Below are positions 25,253 to 38,684 of a DNA stretch of 64,000 nucleotides, in pieces. The stretch comes from Conidiobolus incongruus B7586 (Eukaryota > Entomophthoromycota > Entomophthoromycetes > Entomophthorales > Conidiobolaceae). The first letter of the stretch is position 1. Each line of letters opens with the position of its first letter. A program made the translations under genes and the position numbers. The notes beneath the pieces were generated by a model. It was not told the DNA's origin, did not search any database, and saw only the letters and a program-made list of their open reading frames with translations. Location: assembly GCA_000697335.1 (NCBI GenBank), contig JNEM01010494.1, forward strand, positions 62,001 to 126,000, read 5' to 3'.

Positions 25253-25883
25253 TTAATATCCAATAATTTTTACCTGTCTAGGATATTTTTCAGAAAATTC
25301 ATTTAAATCTAATAGACACCAATTTTTATCTCTATTACATTTGAGAAATCTATTAATGTAACTTAAATTTTCAACAATACTATACCTTTTAAAAATTATA
25401 TAATATTTTTCATTGATATACTTAATTGAATAAATTATTATTTCTTCTGATAAATCAATATCACTCTCATCAGAGTCTGAAATTTCTTCATCTTGGTTTA
25501 GAGATTTTTCAAATTTTTTAATTAAAAGATCATTATTACTACAAAATATTAGAGGTTAAATAAATTCTAAACTATTTTATATTTCGATTGATTAAAATAA
25601 AAATATAAAAATAATTCTAAATAATTTTTGTAAATTGCAAATTATACTGATTAATATATTGGGAATACTGAAAATTTAACTTATATATATATATATATAT
25701 TTTGGATACTTACAAATTATCAATTGGCTCCCAATTTGGCTTATCATAACCTTTCCATTTAACTAAATAATAAACTTGATCCTATATAAAATGTTAATAA
25801 TGATAGATTATATTGAGGAAATCATTTACTTTGTATAATTTTTTGTCTAATATTCTTTCAACTTCATATTCAATATCAGACAT
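25253..25883 (-). CDS. HP1-like chromodomain protein, copy 2
   Basis: Paralogue of the gene at 23521-24040, same strand and same exon plan, about 123 residues. The chromodomain reads EYEVERILDKKLYK then YYLVKWKGYDKPNWEPIDNF and is closer to canonical HP1 (KWKGY...NWEP) than copy 1. The acidic linker is ISDSDESDIDLSEE. The second part, SIKYINEKYYIIFKR then LNEFSEKYPRQVKIIGY, aligns with copy 1 but stops soon after KYPRQV, so the last helix of a chromoshadow fold is missing unless a further exon exists. A 36-base intron after FKR is inferred by analogy with copy 1. The pair arose by tandem duplication, and has diverged well past simple copying. Confidence 0.75.
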
Positions 25884-26125
25884 TTCAATTTCAATATCCA
25901 AAAGGTAATATTTTCTGTGGAATTCCTTCAAAATAGTTTTATCTCTGAAAATCATTTTGTATTTTATATATAATTGTTACATTTAGTAAATGCAAAATTA
26001 AATATGAAAATTGGATTATTTATGTTAAATAAGAACAAGATATTATGGTGAATTAAATTATTAATCAAAATGGTAAAATAGTGAATATAATCAATGTTAC
26101 TATAACTAAAGTTTATTTTAATATA

Positions 26126-29100
26126 TTATAGATTATTTAATAAATCGGCCATTTCGGGATCGTCAAAATATTTGGTAATAGTAACATCTTCGCTTAATCC
26201 CTGAAATTAAAATTAATATGTATTCGAATTATAAATTCATCTATACAAATACCTTTCTACGTCTTGTCTTTAGTAAGAAATCTCTAGCCAAGTGTTGAGG
26301 AGGACTTGGTTCAAGGGGCTTTAAGACAATGGATTGATCAAGAGGATCGCCTGGTACCAGCTAATCATGTTATTTAGTCATCTATTTCAAAAGATAAATT
26401 ATAATGGAAAAGTATTACCTGCCAGTGATCGAATGACAATAAACAGAAAGCTTGACCTTGAGTATGTGTTCTAAGATCAGTTTCAAAACCAATAGAATCC
26501 ATAACAGGAATTAAAGCTTGGACAGTGTAAAGAGGAGAGCCAGATTTTGGAATTTCTTGTAAAACATGACCTCTGCGACGAGCCAGTAAATCGAAAATAA
26601 TAGAAACACAATCTGCAGGTGATTGAATTTCAACAGAATAAACTGGCTCCATCAATCTGGGGGAAGCAGTCAAGAAAGCAGAGTAGCATACTCTTCTAGT
26701 AGTAGGAATGATTTGACCACCACCGCGATAAATAGCCTCTGGAGCCAATACAGAGTCTAAAATCTTAAACTTTACATTACGAACTAGTTCGTCACAAAGT
26801 GGTCCTTCTCGAGTACCCCATTGGAAACCTTGTTTAATAGATTCTTTAACAGATCTAAGTAACTTTTTCTCTTCAGAGCTATGTACAGTATCATCCATTA
26901 ATAAGTTTGGACCTTGGTTATCAGGTCCAAAAGCCCAAATGGACCTTGAAGCCAGTATATCCCATTCGTAATTCTTTTCCATATAATTAGCAACTTCCTT
27001 AGCGGGCCAGGATAAGTTGATTTTTCCTCTTTCGATATCCTGACCAAGTCCTTTATCGAGAGGCTCAGCAATCATTGTTAATTTATTCTTCTTATTGGGT
27101 GTTTCAGCAAAGCACTTAAATGAAGAAGTTTCAACAACTGTTTCACAAAAGCTTACAACTGGATCAGCAACTTTGATATCGATTTCTGCATACATTTTGC
27201 GAAGGTCATGCATGATAGAGTCCAAATAAAGTTCACCCGTTCCAAGAATGATATGTTCTCCAGATTCTTCTACTCTAGTTTGAGAAATAGGGTAACTTTT
27301 TTGAATTTTCCTTAATCCATCAAGCATTTTTGGAAGCTCGGCGGGATTGATAGGCTCAACAGCAATTTTAAGAACGGGTCGAGTAGTAAATTTAAGTGGA
27401 GAAAAAATATATTGATCTTCACCATAAGATTCCATACTGACGATTGTTGCAGTTTTAACAATAGAGGCATCTACACCACTTAATAAGACCCAATTACCAG
27501 GACCAAGTTGAGGAACTTCGATTGAATATCTGGATACATGAATTGATACCTTTTCAACTGTTTGAACAGTCATATCTTCTTCATCTTCGATGGAATAACC
27601 TTCTCCTAAAACCCTGACTCTCATACCATTTCTAATAGTACCGCTCATGATTCTACCAAATGCATCAAATTTACTGCCATCAAGAGTTGGATAAAGCTTA
27701 GTGATATTGATCATCAAGGGTCCTGAAGGATCCAAATTGGTCATTGCTTTGGCGATCAAAGAATCCATAGGACCAGTATATGTGGAGGATGTCTTTGAGA
27801 ATGCATTGGCAAGTGGAGAAGGGATATGTTCTTTAAGCATCTCAACAAACCCATTTGAGCTTCCTCCAAAGAAAGATTGCATTACGATTTTCAATAGGTT
27901 GCGAATGTCTAAAGTGAGTTGTTTAGGAGTCAAATAGATTCCAAGGGAAGTGAGGGTCCTGTTTAAATCTTCAGGAGATTCGCCAATGGTCTATAATCAA
28001 AATGGTTAAACATATAATAGGCCAATGAAAAAATTATTTACCTGAGTGAATAATTTATATAATGGCTCCAATATGAACTTGACAAATGATCTTGTTTGTC
28101 GGTCATCTTTCTTTTTTCTTTTGAATTTGCGAGATTCAGGATCAAATACAATATCTCCCCATAATCTAAGACTAAATTCTTTTGGATCAATTCCACCATA
28201 TTGTAGCGAATACATTTGGGCAAAAGATAGAAGAGTAAAAGACCATCCGAATTGGCTACTGCAAAAACAGACATTCCCTAATTCAGGTGATATTCTCAGA
28301 TCATTATTTCCAGTAGGACAATTGGCAATAATCGAATTCACCTCCTCAATGGTATGACGTAGTTTGAAATAGGCGTCAGTGGGAGGTAACTTTAATTCTA
28401 ATATCAAACGATCAATTTTGTTAATTACAAGCACAATAGGCATATTTAATGAAATGGCATGCTCTATGATATGCTTGGTATTGCACATGACACCTTCAAT
28501 AGCATCAACCATCAAAACTACACCATCAGAAACTCTTAAACTAGCAGTAACCTCATCGATGAAATTGACATGTCCTGGTGTATCGATCAAATGAATCAGA
28601 TGGGTTTTAGTTTTTAAATCAGGCAAGAGCAAAGATATAGGACTAGATTTAATACTGCACCCTCTTTGACGTTCGAGATTATGATAATCGGTGAATCTTT
28701 GTGATTTTTCCTGTGATAAATCTAAAGTCGGGTGAGTTTCCTCCATTAACATATCCAAAAAGGACGTTTTTCCATGATGAAGATGTCCAACAACTGCAAC
28801 ACTTCTTATAAGTTCAGGGTATTCCGTTAAGCTGACTAGATAGCTAATAAATTATTAATTATTAATGCTTTGATAAAATCAGATAATTGTTTACTCTTTG
28901 CTATAAACAGTAGGAGGTAAGTCCTTTTCTACAGAATGAAATTTTTTGTTTACGATAGGTTTAATAATTGGTTCAGATAGTGGTTGAGTATCTTCTTCTT
29001 GTACAAGGGTTTCCACTTCTTCACCATATACTTCGGCGGCAGTAGGATAATACTTTTTATCTTCATGCAACACTATTTGGTTATTGGGATGATCTATATT

Positions 29101-29329
29101 AATAATTATTAGTAAATTGCTGAATGTAATTCTAAGTGTATTTACCTTGTACGCGCATCATTTGCATACCAGTATCGATCTCTTCATCGACCTCGCTATC
29201 ATTTTCTTCACTAGAGGGTTTTTTCTGTGGTTTAGCAAAGGTAGGTTCAGAGTATTCTTCATTTTCTTCTTCCTCTATTTCTTCATCTCCCAAGTAATTT
29301 CCGAATTCATCATATAAATCGTCATCCAT
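26126..29329 (-). CDS. SNU114: U5 snRNP GTPase Snu114 / EFTUD2
   Basis: EF-2-like GTPase of the U5 snRNP that governs spliceosome activation and disassembly. Six exons (about 29329-29147, 29098-28891, 28860-28041, 27992-26419, 26362-26256, 26202-26126), roughly 970 residues. The acidic N-terminus [17 protein letters not shown] and [19 protein letters not shown] are diagnostic of EFTUD2. G1 is GHLHHGKTS, then [17 protein letters not shown]3 is DTPGH and G4 is NKID. Domains II-V follow without intron in the 1.6-kb exon, and the C-terminus [20 protein letters not shown] then [18 protein letters not shown] matches the human ending. It starts 29329 and its stop is 26126-26128. The 5' ends of genes here are separated by only about 400 bases from PRMT3's 3' end. 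Confidence 0.95.
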
Positions 29330-29740
29330 GTTAATTCAAATCAATTCAAAAATAAGTTGTACAGGTTTATATTTTAGTTTTGCAAATTCAGTTTGAATCA
29401 ATATTCCTATAATAATTAAGAAATATTTATAAATACTATTTCAAAATGACATAATCTTGAAAAACATAAATGCTCAAATTTATTTTTAACAATCCGTTAG
29501 ATTTATTTATGGGATCAAATTCCAAGTTTTATTATATTCATTCAATGAAGAATTCAATTTATTGATTTTCATTTAAATTTGGCATATTTTTAGTGATATC
29601 GAAAATATTATTTGCAAAATGCATTATATTAATTGATCAATTTATTTGATTAGTTTAATATGCTGATAAATATGTAGATATATTTATATTTTATTTATGA
29701 AAAAAGTCTACTGATTTATTTAAAATTCAATCTAATCATA
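29330..29740. other. Spacer between SNU114 and PRMT3
   Basis: About 400 bases of AT-rich sequence that must contain the SNU114 promoter and the PRMT3 terminator. Nothing specific recognised. Confidence 0.5.
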
Positions 29741-31946
29741 TTAAGCTAATAAAAACTTTTGTTCTACAGTTTGTTTGACTTGTTGTGATGAACTATGAAC
29801 TAACTCAGCCTTAATGGTAATTACTAATTCTCTAGGATTCAAAGTATGCTTTTTACATTCTAGACTTCCTCTTAAGAAATCTCCTTGTTCAACACTCAAA
29901 GAATCTTTAAAGATAAACAAAGTTTGTTTCCAATGAGTAGCTTTACTGAATGGACCGGTGCTGAAGGCGATGGGTTGGTCCTGTCCTTCAATAATCATTT
30001 CATTAACTGCTTCATAGTTGACAGCACCGGATTCGGGGTCAATGGGTGCAATTCCGGTGTCTGAAGCCATGATCCAGTCAAGCTCTTCTTCTTTATTGGT
30101 GGTGAATAAAGTATCGAAGTAGCCAAATAAACCATGCAAAGTTCCTGATTTAGTCATCAATAATTGGAACTCAGTAGTGAATTCAAGTTCAGAAACATCG
30201 ATATTCATCAAATTCAATTCCTGGAAATGATATTAATAGTGATTAAATTAATGTTTGATTTAAATTCACCTTAATACTGAATAAGTTGGTAATCACAGTG
30301 CTCTTGTCCAAAACATCAACCAAAGCTTCATCATAGCTCATGGATTTCATGGAAGTCATTTTGAATCCATATACATTGTCCCAGAATTCAAATTTATCCT
30401 TTATGAGGTGATCATCCATGAAACCAGCTAACATCATTTGGCAATAGTTGGGGGCTAATAAGCCATCGGGCTTAAGATATTTCTTCTTAGCAACAAGGAC
30501 GGAATCTAACATGGATTCGAACAAAAGGAAGTATCCCATCCATTCAGAAATAATGATATCAACTTCAGGGACAGGAAGCTGAATTTCTTCAATCTTGCCT
30601 CGAATAAGAGTGATCTTATCTTCAAAGTTGTTTTCTTTGATGTTAAGCTTGGCTTTTTCGATGATATCAGAGTTGTCAACAGAATAAACATGTTTAGCAC
30701 CAGCTTGAGCAGCGAACATAGAGAGAATCCCGGTACCGCAGCCTACATCCAAGACAACCTAAGTAATTTGTATTTAATTTATATTCCATTTAATTAAAGC
30801 ATTTTGAATACCTTATCCTTGAAGTATTCAGAGTTTTTCAAAATAAAATCTCTATAGCCATCAGTTCTAATGGAATCCTAAGGGATTGTAAATATTAGCT
30901 ATAAACTCATTAACACTAATAATATTTACCTTGATCATTTGTTCATGAATGTCAACACCAGCATAGCTTTCAAAATAATAGTCGCCTTCAATTTTCATAT
31001 CCTTTACTTGATGCTGGATGCTCTTAACATCTTCATCATTATCTCCCTGAACTTCATTGACTAAAGGATCATAAAAAGATTCTTTAACCATGAGCTTGTA
31101 TTGTTCGAATTGCTCTTTTAAAGCTGCCAATTGACTTTCAGCACTCTTAAGTTTTTTCTTATTTTGTCTGAATTGATAAATTAAAGTTTCACCTTCGATT
31201 GTGGATACTGTATAATATACAAAAGTTAATGAGTTTTAAATAATATATGGATGTAATTACATCTTTCACTATATGTTGATTGAGTACTAAATTGAGAAAT
31301 AGCACCTTCGAAAATATCTTCAAAAGCTATAAAATCAATTTCAAGTCAATGATTGTTGAATTGAAATAAACGATGGAATAGTATTTACCATATAAAAGAG
31401 GATCTTCAGAGAGATGGGGGACTAATAAATTGTCATCTTGAAATAGAGGTTCTTTACCAGTGAATTTAACCTTAAAAATACTATCCAAATCATTTTCATC
31501 AACCTTTTTTCTAATATAATTTAAAAATCTAACAGATTGATAAAAATCCAATTCTAAACCAATTATTAATAAGAATAAACTGAATAGTATAATATCATCA
31601 GTTACTTAATTTTAATTTTAATTCTAAAAAATCAAAATGATGGAGTTGTCTACAATGAAAAAATAATTCACTGGAACTGTCGAACTTTTCAGAACAAAAT
31701 AAACACTTCATATCTTTAGAATATTCATTTTCAGAATCGTTCCAATCTGAATAATTTTCCATATCTATTATACAATCATATATATATAATGATATCATAT
31801 ATTACATATTCCATTGTATAAATACCTTGATAATCTTCAATTCCAAATTCAGAATCTGAGACTGAAACATAATCTTTTTCAACTGAACTCTAAAAAGTTA
31901 TTCATTAAATTATATTAAAACTTCGATTCAAATAATAGTTCACCAT
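29741..31946 (-). CDS. PRMT3: Protein arginine methyltransferase 3 (zinc-finger type I PRMT)
   Basis: Asymmetric dimethylarginine-forming enzyme whose known substrate in yeasts and animals is ribosomal protein Rps2/uS5. The N-terminal C2H2 finger KCLFCSEKFDSSSELFFHCR with the distal H of QLHH is specific to PRMT3, and is followed by LDFYQSVRFLNYIRKKV and a coiled-coil stretch. The methyltransferase core has VVLDVGCGTGILSMFAAQAG (AdoMet site), the double-E loop SEWMGYFLLFESMLDSV and the THW loop THWKQT; the beta barrel ends VEQKFLLA. At least eight short introns. The best 5' model makes exon 1 just the ATG at 31944-31946, spliced through a GTGAAC donor to SSVEKDYVSVSDSE; the zinc-finger exon could otherwise start at the Met at 31760. 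Confidence 0.92.
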
Positions 31947-33494
31947 TTTAAAATTATTATAATTTTTTTATTAATTGATGGACTAATTATAATATTAATT
32001 TCAATATTGAATTTTTGTTATTTTTGTTTCGAAATTTTGAAAATTAATAACTTTAAATAGTCGCATAGATAATTTAAAAATTATGGGATTTTGAATATAT
32101 TATCATTCTCATTTCTATACTTCTAATATTATTATCTTTTTTTAATAACATTTAAAATAATAATTGAAATTATGAATAATATAATCAAATTTTATTAATA
32201 AAAATCCATTTATTCTTTGATCAAATATTCAGTTTTTTAAATATATATATATATATATAATGAAATTTCACTAAACTTTACTTGTATATAATATTCCTTG
32301 TGTTAGTATATATTCTTTTCATCTCTTTAAATTATAAAGCAATATATTTACAATATTTTAACCAAAAGTTTTAATTAATAATTATTTGTATATATCAGCG
32401 ATGGTATTAGTATTTGAATTGGTCCAAAAGTTTAATACTCCTTAATAGACTTTAAAAACTAATTATTAACTTGTCAATATTAGAAAATTTGATGGCATTA
32501 AAATATAAAAAAATATTTGATTGATTATATTGATTCAATTGTAGTTATAAATTATTCATTTATTATATAATTTCATTCAAACTTATTATTTTAATATGTA
32601 AAAGCGAGGAGTTGAATTTTTGAAAGGAAATTATAATTTCATCATAATTTTATTCTAATATATTAATATTCCTTATCAATAATATTACAATATAACAATT
32701 ATCTGGTTTTTGAATACATTTCATTTGAAATAGTTTATGATATTCAAATAGAAAAGTCATTGATTAAACCAATCAGTTTCTTTTTTCTGAATAATGTGTT
32801 TAATGTATTATTTCAATTCTTTATCAATAGTTGAGACCATAGTTGACTTTAACATAAACCAAACATATACTTTAATTATTTTCAATTAATCCTATCAAAG
32901 TATATCAAGAAAGAATTCTATACAAACAATGAAAATAAGACCTTAATAATATTTGATGATAATTTTTATCCTTATAAAACGCTACAAATATTAAATTAAA
33001 TTCTACCTAATTTAAAAGATTATTCAACCTTATAAGATATATTTTGTTACAAATTGGAACTGATTTTGGATTGTATTCTCAAATTTGAAATTATAATGGA
33101 TCCTCCATTCTCACTCAAACATAGTTCATAACTCTCCATATTAGGAGAATTCCTTTAAATTAATTAAATATTATATGATTCTTGTATAAATAAACAAGTC
33201 AAAGAAGGATAGATTATTCTTATAAATAAAATTTATTATTTATAAAAATAATATAGTGTAATTATTTTATAATAAACAATTATACTCTAATACTTCTCAT
33301 TCATTCATTCATTAGTAGATAAATTTATTTAATTAATTTCTATAATATTGTAATGATTTTTAATTAGATTGGTAAAGTTGTTTATATTTGATTAATCTGT
33401 TAGAAGAATTATTCAGCCTTATTGAAACAAATATGATTGAAAATTAGACAATTAAATCAATATATTATTTTATTAGTAAATTTTTATAATATTA
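31947..33494. other. AT-rich intergenic spacer
   Basis: Contains a (TA)n run at 32239-32260 and an ATTC tetranucleotide run at about 33298-33313. No gene recognised. Confidence 0.55.
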
Positions 33495-34625
33495 TTAATC
33501 CCCATATTTTGGAGGGAAGACATAAGATGGAGGTTGATTAAATTCAATACTAAGCTTTGTTTTGGGTAGATTTTGAAACTGAAAAGGCACTTCGTATGCA
33601 AATAAACATTGATTAAAGGTATGGAAATGGAATTTGATGATGACATGATGAACCGAGTTGATTTCTTTGCAATTGGATGAGTCAACCCAGTCTAAACCCT
33701 TGGGAATAAATAGCGCGACCCCTAGCGTAGCTTTTGTAGGATCGTCCTGGCACACAACAAGTCGATGAGTTTGTAGGATTTGTGTGTTGGTCTTGGTTAA
33801 TACTACTTCACCATCCTTGATGACCCTGACCTCCTGTTTTAAAGAGAAGCTGGCATGAGTAGGGAAGAACGCGCTGTTCTTCATTTTCCAAAGATCTAAA
33901 GTAGCAGTGAAATGATTCTCCTTAGCAAAGATCATTTCGGGCAACTTGAATTTGTACATCACATTGTCTCGCTGATAGGTATGGAACTGGACTTTGATGG
34001 GCTCATTCAGCTGGTGCAGCTGCAACACAGATCGGATCAACTTCATGGGCTTGACTATTCTATGGATATTATTGGGGAGCTGGTCGGAATGGATTTCTAC
34101 AGAAATGGTATAGAAGATGGAGGCAATGCTTGAGTGGTAGGTGGGAGGGATTTCACCCCATATAATGAACTCAAAAGGAATTGTATGAACTCCGGTTTCA
34201 AAAGCCTCGACTTGATCAACCATTGCATGTTCTTGATCATTGTGGACGATTTGGCAAGGATCACTACTCCTCACTCTACCATTCGGTGAAGTGGTTCTCC
34301 TGCCTCTCCACATCATTGAAAGTTTTGGCCTTCCTTTAATTTTCATATACCCGTTGAATTCGAAAAAGATTCTGCTTATTAATAAAGGCTCCGTCAGTTT
34401 AAACTCCAGAATGCCCTGAATAATAGTGTTGCAAATATCTGTGGTGCCTATGCATATTAGAAATTTAGGAACTCTAATATAACTTTGAAATAATGGAGTT
34501 CTTTGTAGATTAATTGATTTTAGCTTAAATATTTTCTCAGTAATTGAGCTAAATCCTTTGTGAGGATTATCATCTTTATAGGATTCAAAGACTAAATGAC
34601 TATTCCCATTATTATTTACATTCAT
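33495..34625 (-). CDS. Alpha-arrestin (ART-like) ubiquitin-ligase adaptor
   Basis: A single-exon frame of 376 residues. It has the two-lobed beta-rich make-up of arrestins: an N-lobe with GILEFKLTEPLLISRIFFEF and an Arg/Ser loop (MWRGRRTTSPNGRVRS), the hallmark H-T-I-P-F-E-F strand at about residues 146-152 (known fungal form: G-x-x-x-x-P-F-x-F), and a C-lobe with VQFHTYQRDNVMYKFKLP and SFSLKQEVRVIKDGE. The last residues, QPPSYVFPPKYGD, hold two PPxY motifs (PPSY and PPKY), the docking sites for WW domains of Rsp5/NEDD4-type ligases. Alpha-arrestins bring such ligases to plasma-membrane transporters for endocytosis. Low overall similarity means the cargo cannot be predicted. Confidence 0.8.
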   Translation of the reverse strand: MNVNNNGNSHLVFESYKDDNPHKGFSSITEKIFKLKSINLQRTPLFQSYIRVPKFLICIGTTDICNTIIQGILEFKLTEPLLISRIFFEFNGYMKIKGRPKLSMMWRGRRTTSPNGRVRSSDPCQIVHNDQEHAMVDQVEAFETGVHTIPFEFIIWGEIPPTYHSSIASIFYTISVEIHSDQLPNNIHRIVKPMKLIRSVLQLHQLNEPIKVQFHTYQRDNVMYKFKLPEMIFAKENHFTATLDLWKMKNSAFFPTHASFSLKQEVRVIKDGEVVLTKTNTQILQTHRLVVCQDDPTKATLGVALFIPKGLDWVDSSNCKEINSVHHVIIKFHFHTFNQCLFAYEVPFQFQNLPKTKLSIEFNQPPSYVFPPKYGD

Positions 34626-37600
34626 ATTGATAAATAAACAATAGCCAGTTTAAATGAGTAAACCACAAGTCACTATACTAACTCAATAGAATAATTAAAA
34701 TATCAAAAATATTTCTTTAATGATATTGGATGATAAGGATATTTAAATTTATTTAATTTTATTTAAATTTATCACATCTTAACACTCAATATCACCCTGT
34801 GACTTATTTTACCAATTAAATGCTATTTTGAAGTTTCAATTTAAAACGCACTTTTAAATGCCAAAGTCATATTTGAATTATTTTATTTTATTAACAGAAA
34901 ATTGAAAAATCATAATATCATTATAATAACAGAACAACAAAGATAAAATATTATGAAAGTTTCATTAAATGCTATAATTTCAGAGAATAGAATATTACAC
35001 ATTATATAGTTTAGTATTCAATATCAATTAATCGCTATATCAATAACTTATCTGGAATTTATATTTGATTTGAATTTCATTAAAATCTAATCATTATTAT
35101 AAATTGAGCATTTCATATTGATTGTCGTATTATTAAATCAGTAGTTATAAAACAATATTATCAGGCATAGAGACTTATATTTCTGCTATATATCATTACA
35201 TAATAACTAAATACAGCAAACCTTAATATAATTTGTTATTTACCAATGAATAATAACATTTAGATATATATACATATGAATAAGAATATTAAAAAATTTG
35301 TCAAATTTTATTCCAAATTAAGTAATACGCAATTTTGATCAATATTATTTAATTAGTTAACCCAAAATTATTCTAGATTAATGAACAATACGTAAAAGTA
35401 TCAATCTCAAATTGTCATATTATTTATACCTGTTAAAAGGATAATAAAGCTGAAAAAATTTTCTCGAATTAGCATTCTTTATCATGTTTAGCCCAATCAT
35501 ACTGATATTCGCAATAAACTGAGATTTTTTTATTTATATCATTGGACTTTTAAAAATAAGCTTGTAATTCGAGAGAATTACTTCTTGATAAGTAAATAAA
35601 TTTGACGTTATAAATACATAGAAATAGTATTCATTATATATTAAATTAATATTTTAAATTATTTCTAAAATTATTAGACTAATTTAAATAATCAATAAAT
35701 CCCAATATTAAGTCATAATAATTTATTAAGAAATATAAAAAAAGAATATATTGTCTATAAAAATGCAAAATATCTAGAGTATTTTTCCAATTTCAATACC
35801 AGTATTTGTATAAAATATAAAAGATCAAATAATCAAACAAATTTCACCTAATTAATTCATAATACTCATTCCCAATTGATAATATCTCATTAAGTACTTT
35901 TATAATTTTATCAAGTCATAAACTCACTCATGTACATATATTTTTATTGGTGTATGAAAATTTGATTATTTAAAAATTGTTTCAAATTGTTTTATTAATT
36001 TATCAAATTTTATAGATATTTAGTTGAAAATGGATAGTGTGCATGATAAAAGATAATATATTAAAAATAAGTATCAGCTTTATAGTATAGCAATAAATGT
36101 TCATTAATAAAGAGCTTTACTTTAGTGTTAAAATTTATCAAATATTATTTCAACTATGTAATGAAAATGAAAAGATTTTCAAGTATTTAATCTCTATATT
36201 ATTAAGCAATTGAATATATTGATATAATAACAAAAAGCTTGAGTAACTATAATTTAAAAACTATTTTATTTTTATTTCAAAATATTATAATTATTTTTTA
36301 AACCTAATTTTTGAATCGAATCAATCAAATCATAAACGAAATGATATATATGTTATAATAACTTTATAACAACATGCCTATATATTTTTAAAATTACTCA
36401 ATATGAATATTCTAATATCATTATTGTATAAAATATCTTACCAATATTGTGGATTTTTAATATGTATTAAGAATAATAATTTTTATACCAAGTCTAATGA
36501 AATGTGTTTCAAATTATTGATGATATCATTTTTGATTTTTTTTTGCTCTATCACTGATTTTTTAATCCTAGAATATATATTGCAAACTTGTGCTTTTAAA
36601 ATATATTATTCAACTATTATTATGAATCATTTTTGATAATATATAAGTTTATATCTCAATTTTTCACATTATATTCATCTATACAAACATATTAGTGATC
36701 ATATATTAATTTTATATTAAATTAAAAATAATTATTTGTAAAATATTTTTGATAATGATTGCCTTTATATGTAATATTAAGGTTAAATATATTGACTTTA
36801 ATTCAATTATACATTAAATATTGAAAGCCCAAATATATAGAAAAATTTAAAATTCTCAATACATTGTTTTTTGAGCTTTATAATTTTAAGTTAATATATA
36901 GTAAATATATTTTTTAATATCTATAAAATTATATAAGTTTCGATATTTGGATATATATTATTGCTTGTAACTAATTTTATCCAAGGTTAATTATATATGA
37001 TTACCTTAGTCCAAGCCTTGTATGGAGTCTGGAGACCTTAATAAGATAAACCATAATATTAATTTTAGAAGGTTAATTTGGTTAATTGTTAAGTGATATA
37101 AGAATATATAGAAATTTTAATATTGAATCAATTTCAAATAATATTGAAGCTTGTAAAATTTTTATCACAAATAATTGGCTAATATCAAAGGAATCCTTGT
37201 ATTTTGTTAATTTAACTTTGCTTAAATTTATAATCAAGTTATATTATCGCTGTTCTGTTATTATTATTTTAAATATAATTATTAGCCTTTAATAAAATTT
37301 TTATGCCTTACGTTTAAGATTTATAATAAAATATTATTTAAAAATTAATTAAGGGTTATATTATATATAAGGTTAATAATTTAGTATTTGATTTATTAAT
37401 TTATATCCTCAGTAAGCATTTTTTTAGATTATATATTTTGTACCTTATTATAAGTATAGAAAAATAATAAAACCTTCATTTTCTATTTTTCTATTAAATA
37501 AACAAATTATAAAGAGAACTGGTAAATTTATGCATATTAGGATCAAAAGCCAGAATTCCTCTTTTTTATTTTATTCTCTTCATGAGCTTGCTGTTATTTC

Positions 37601-38684
37601 TAGTTTCTAGTGACATTAAAATATTAAGACAAAATATATCAAATTAAATAATAGCAAGATGTTATTAAGGTTTTTTTATAACCAAAGGAATCTAGTGCTA
37701 ATTAGGATTGATCAAATCAACTTTATATGCAATATTTTAAATAGTTATATCATAATTATTAGGTAAATTAAATATATTAAGTTTTTACGAAAGATGGTAC
37801 TATGTTTATTTGGCTGATTATAAAATATCTACACTAAATGAAACATAATAATTTTAACTCAATACAAAATAATTAAAGTTTAAGTTTTCAATGAATGAAA
37901 CCATTAAACCAAGGATTCACGACTTAATAAAGTTTCAATAGAATGTAATTAAATTAGATAGAATAAAAATAAAATCCAAAATCAAATATGCCAAAATTGA
38001 CATTTAAACATGTACAGTTTGAAACTAAAAACTCTGTAAAATAAAATACAAATAACTGTGTTGCAAATGATAGTTTATCTAGGCTCTTGTTAAATATTCA
38101 TATGCATGCTCGGAACTAGTACAAATTCCAGAAAGCGTTAAAGTTAATAGCTGATATGCTGTAATTTAATTAACTGATGTTAATAAATAATATATAAATT
38201 AATAAAATATAAAAATATCGGATGAAAAAATCCTCTCAAAATATCTGAATTCTAAATGAAGAAATTTTGAACAATTTATTTCTTTATATAATTTTTTTTA
38301 TTCTTCCTACAATGACAATTCAACCGAATCTTTCCGTTTAAAAATAACATCATATATGTTATTTAATGAATAACTCCGTTAGATTCTTTGAATATACTCC
38401 AATCTCTGGAAAGTTCTTAAATAAAAAATACCATTCATTTGTATAATTTAATATTGATAAACTTAGTTCCACATTTATCAAAAATCTATTTCAAAATTAT
38501 TAAATAATTTTAGTAATCAAATTTTATACAAATTTAGATAAATTCACGTAAATTTAATTATCATCTGTTAAACTACCCTTATCATTTTTCAACATTCCGA
38601 TATTTATCCGATATATTCGTATATAAATAAACACTGAACTCTAAATTCTTAAATATAGCAACTACTATAATTCGAATTGATATA
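34626..38684. other. Long AT-rich intergenic spacer
   Basis: About 4 kb. Two short AT-rich frames (36403-36636 and 37086-37292) have no similarity I recognise and the base composition of the spacer. A small GC-richer patch at about 36990-37050 contains GTCTGGAGACCT (37027-37038), which recurs inverted at 43032-43043. A slightly GC-richer area near 38080-38150 shows nothing definable. Confidence 0.5.

Noticed and set aside
36403-37292. Two AT-rich frames of 77 and 68 residues
   Set aside because: Typical chance frames in low-GC DNA; no conserved motifs and no plausible splice partners nearby.
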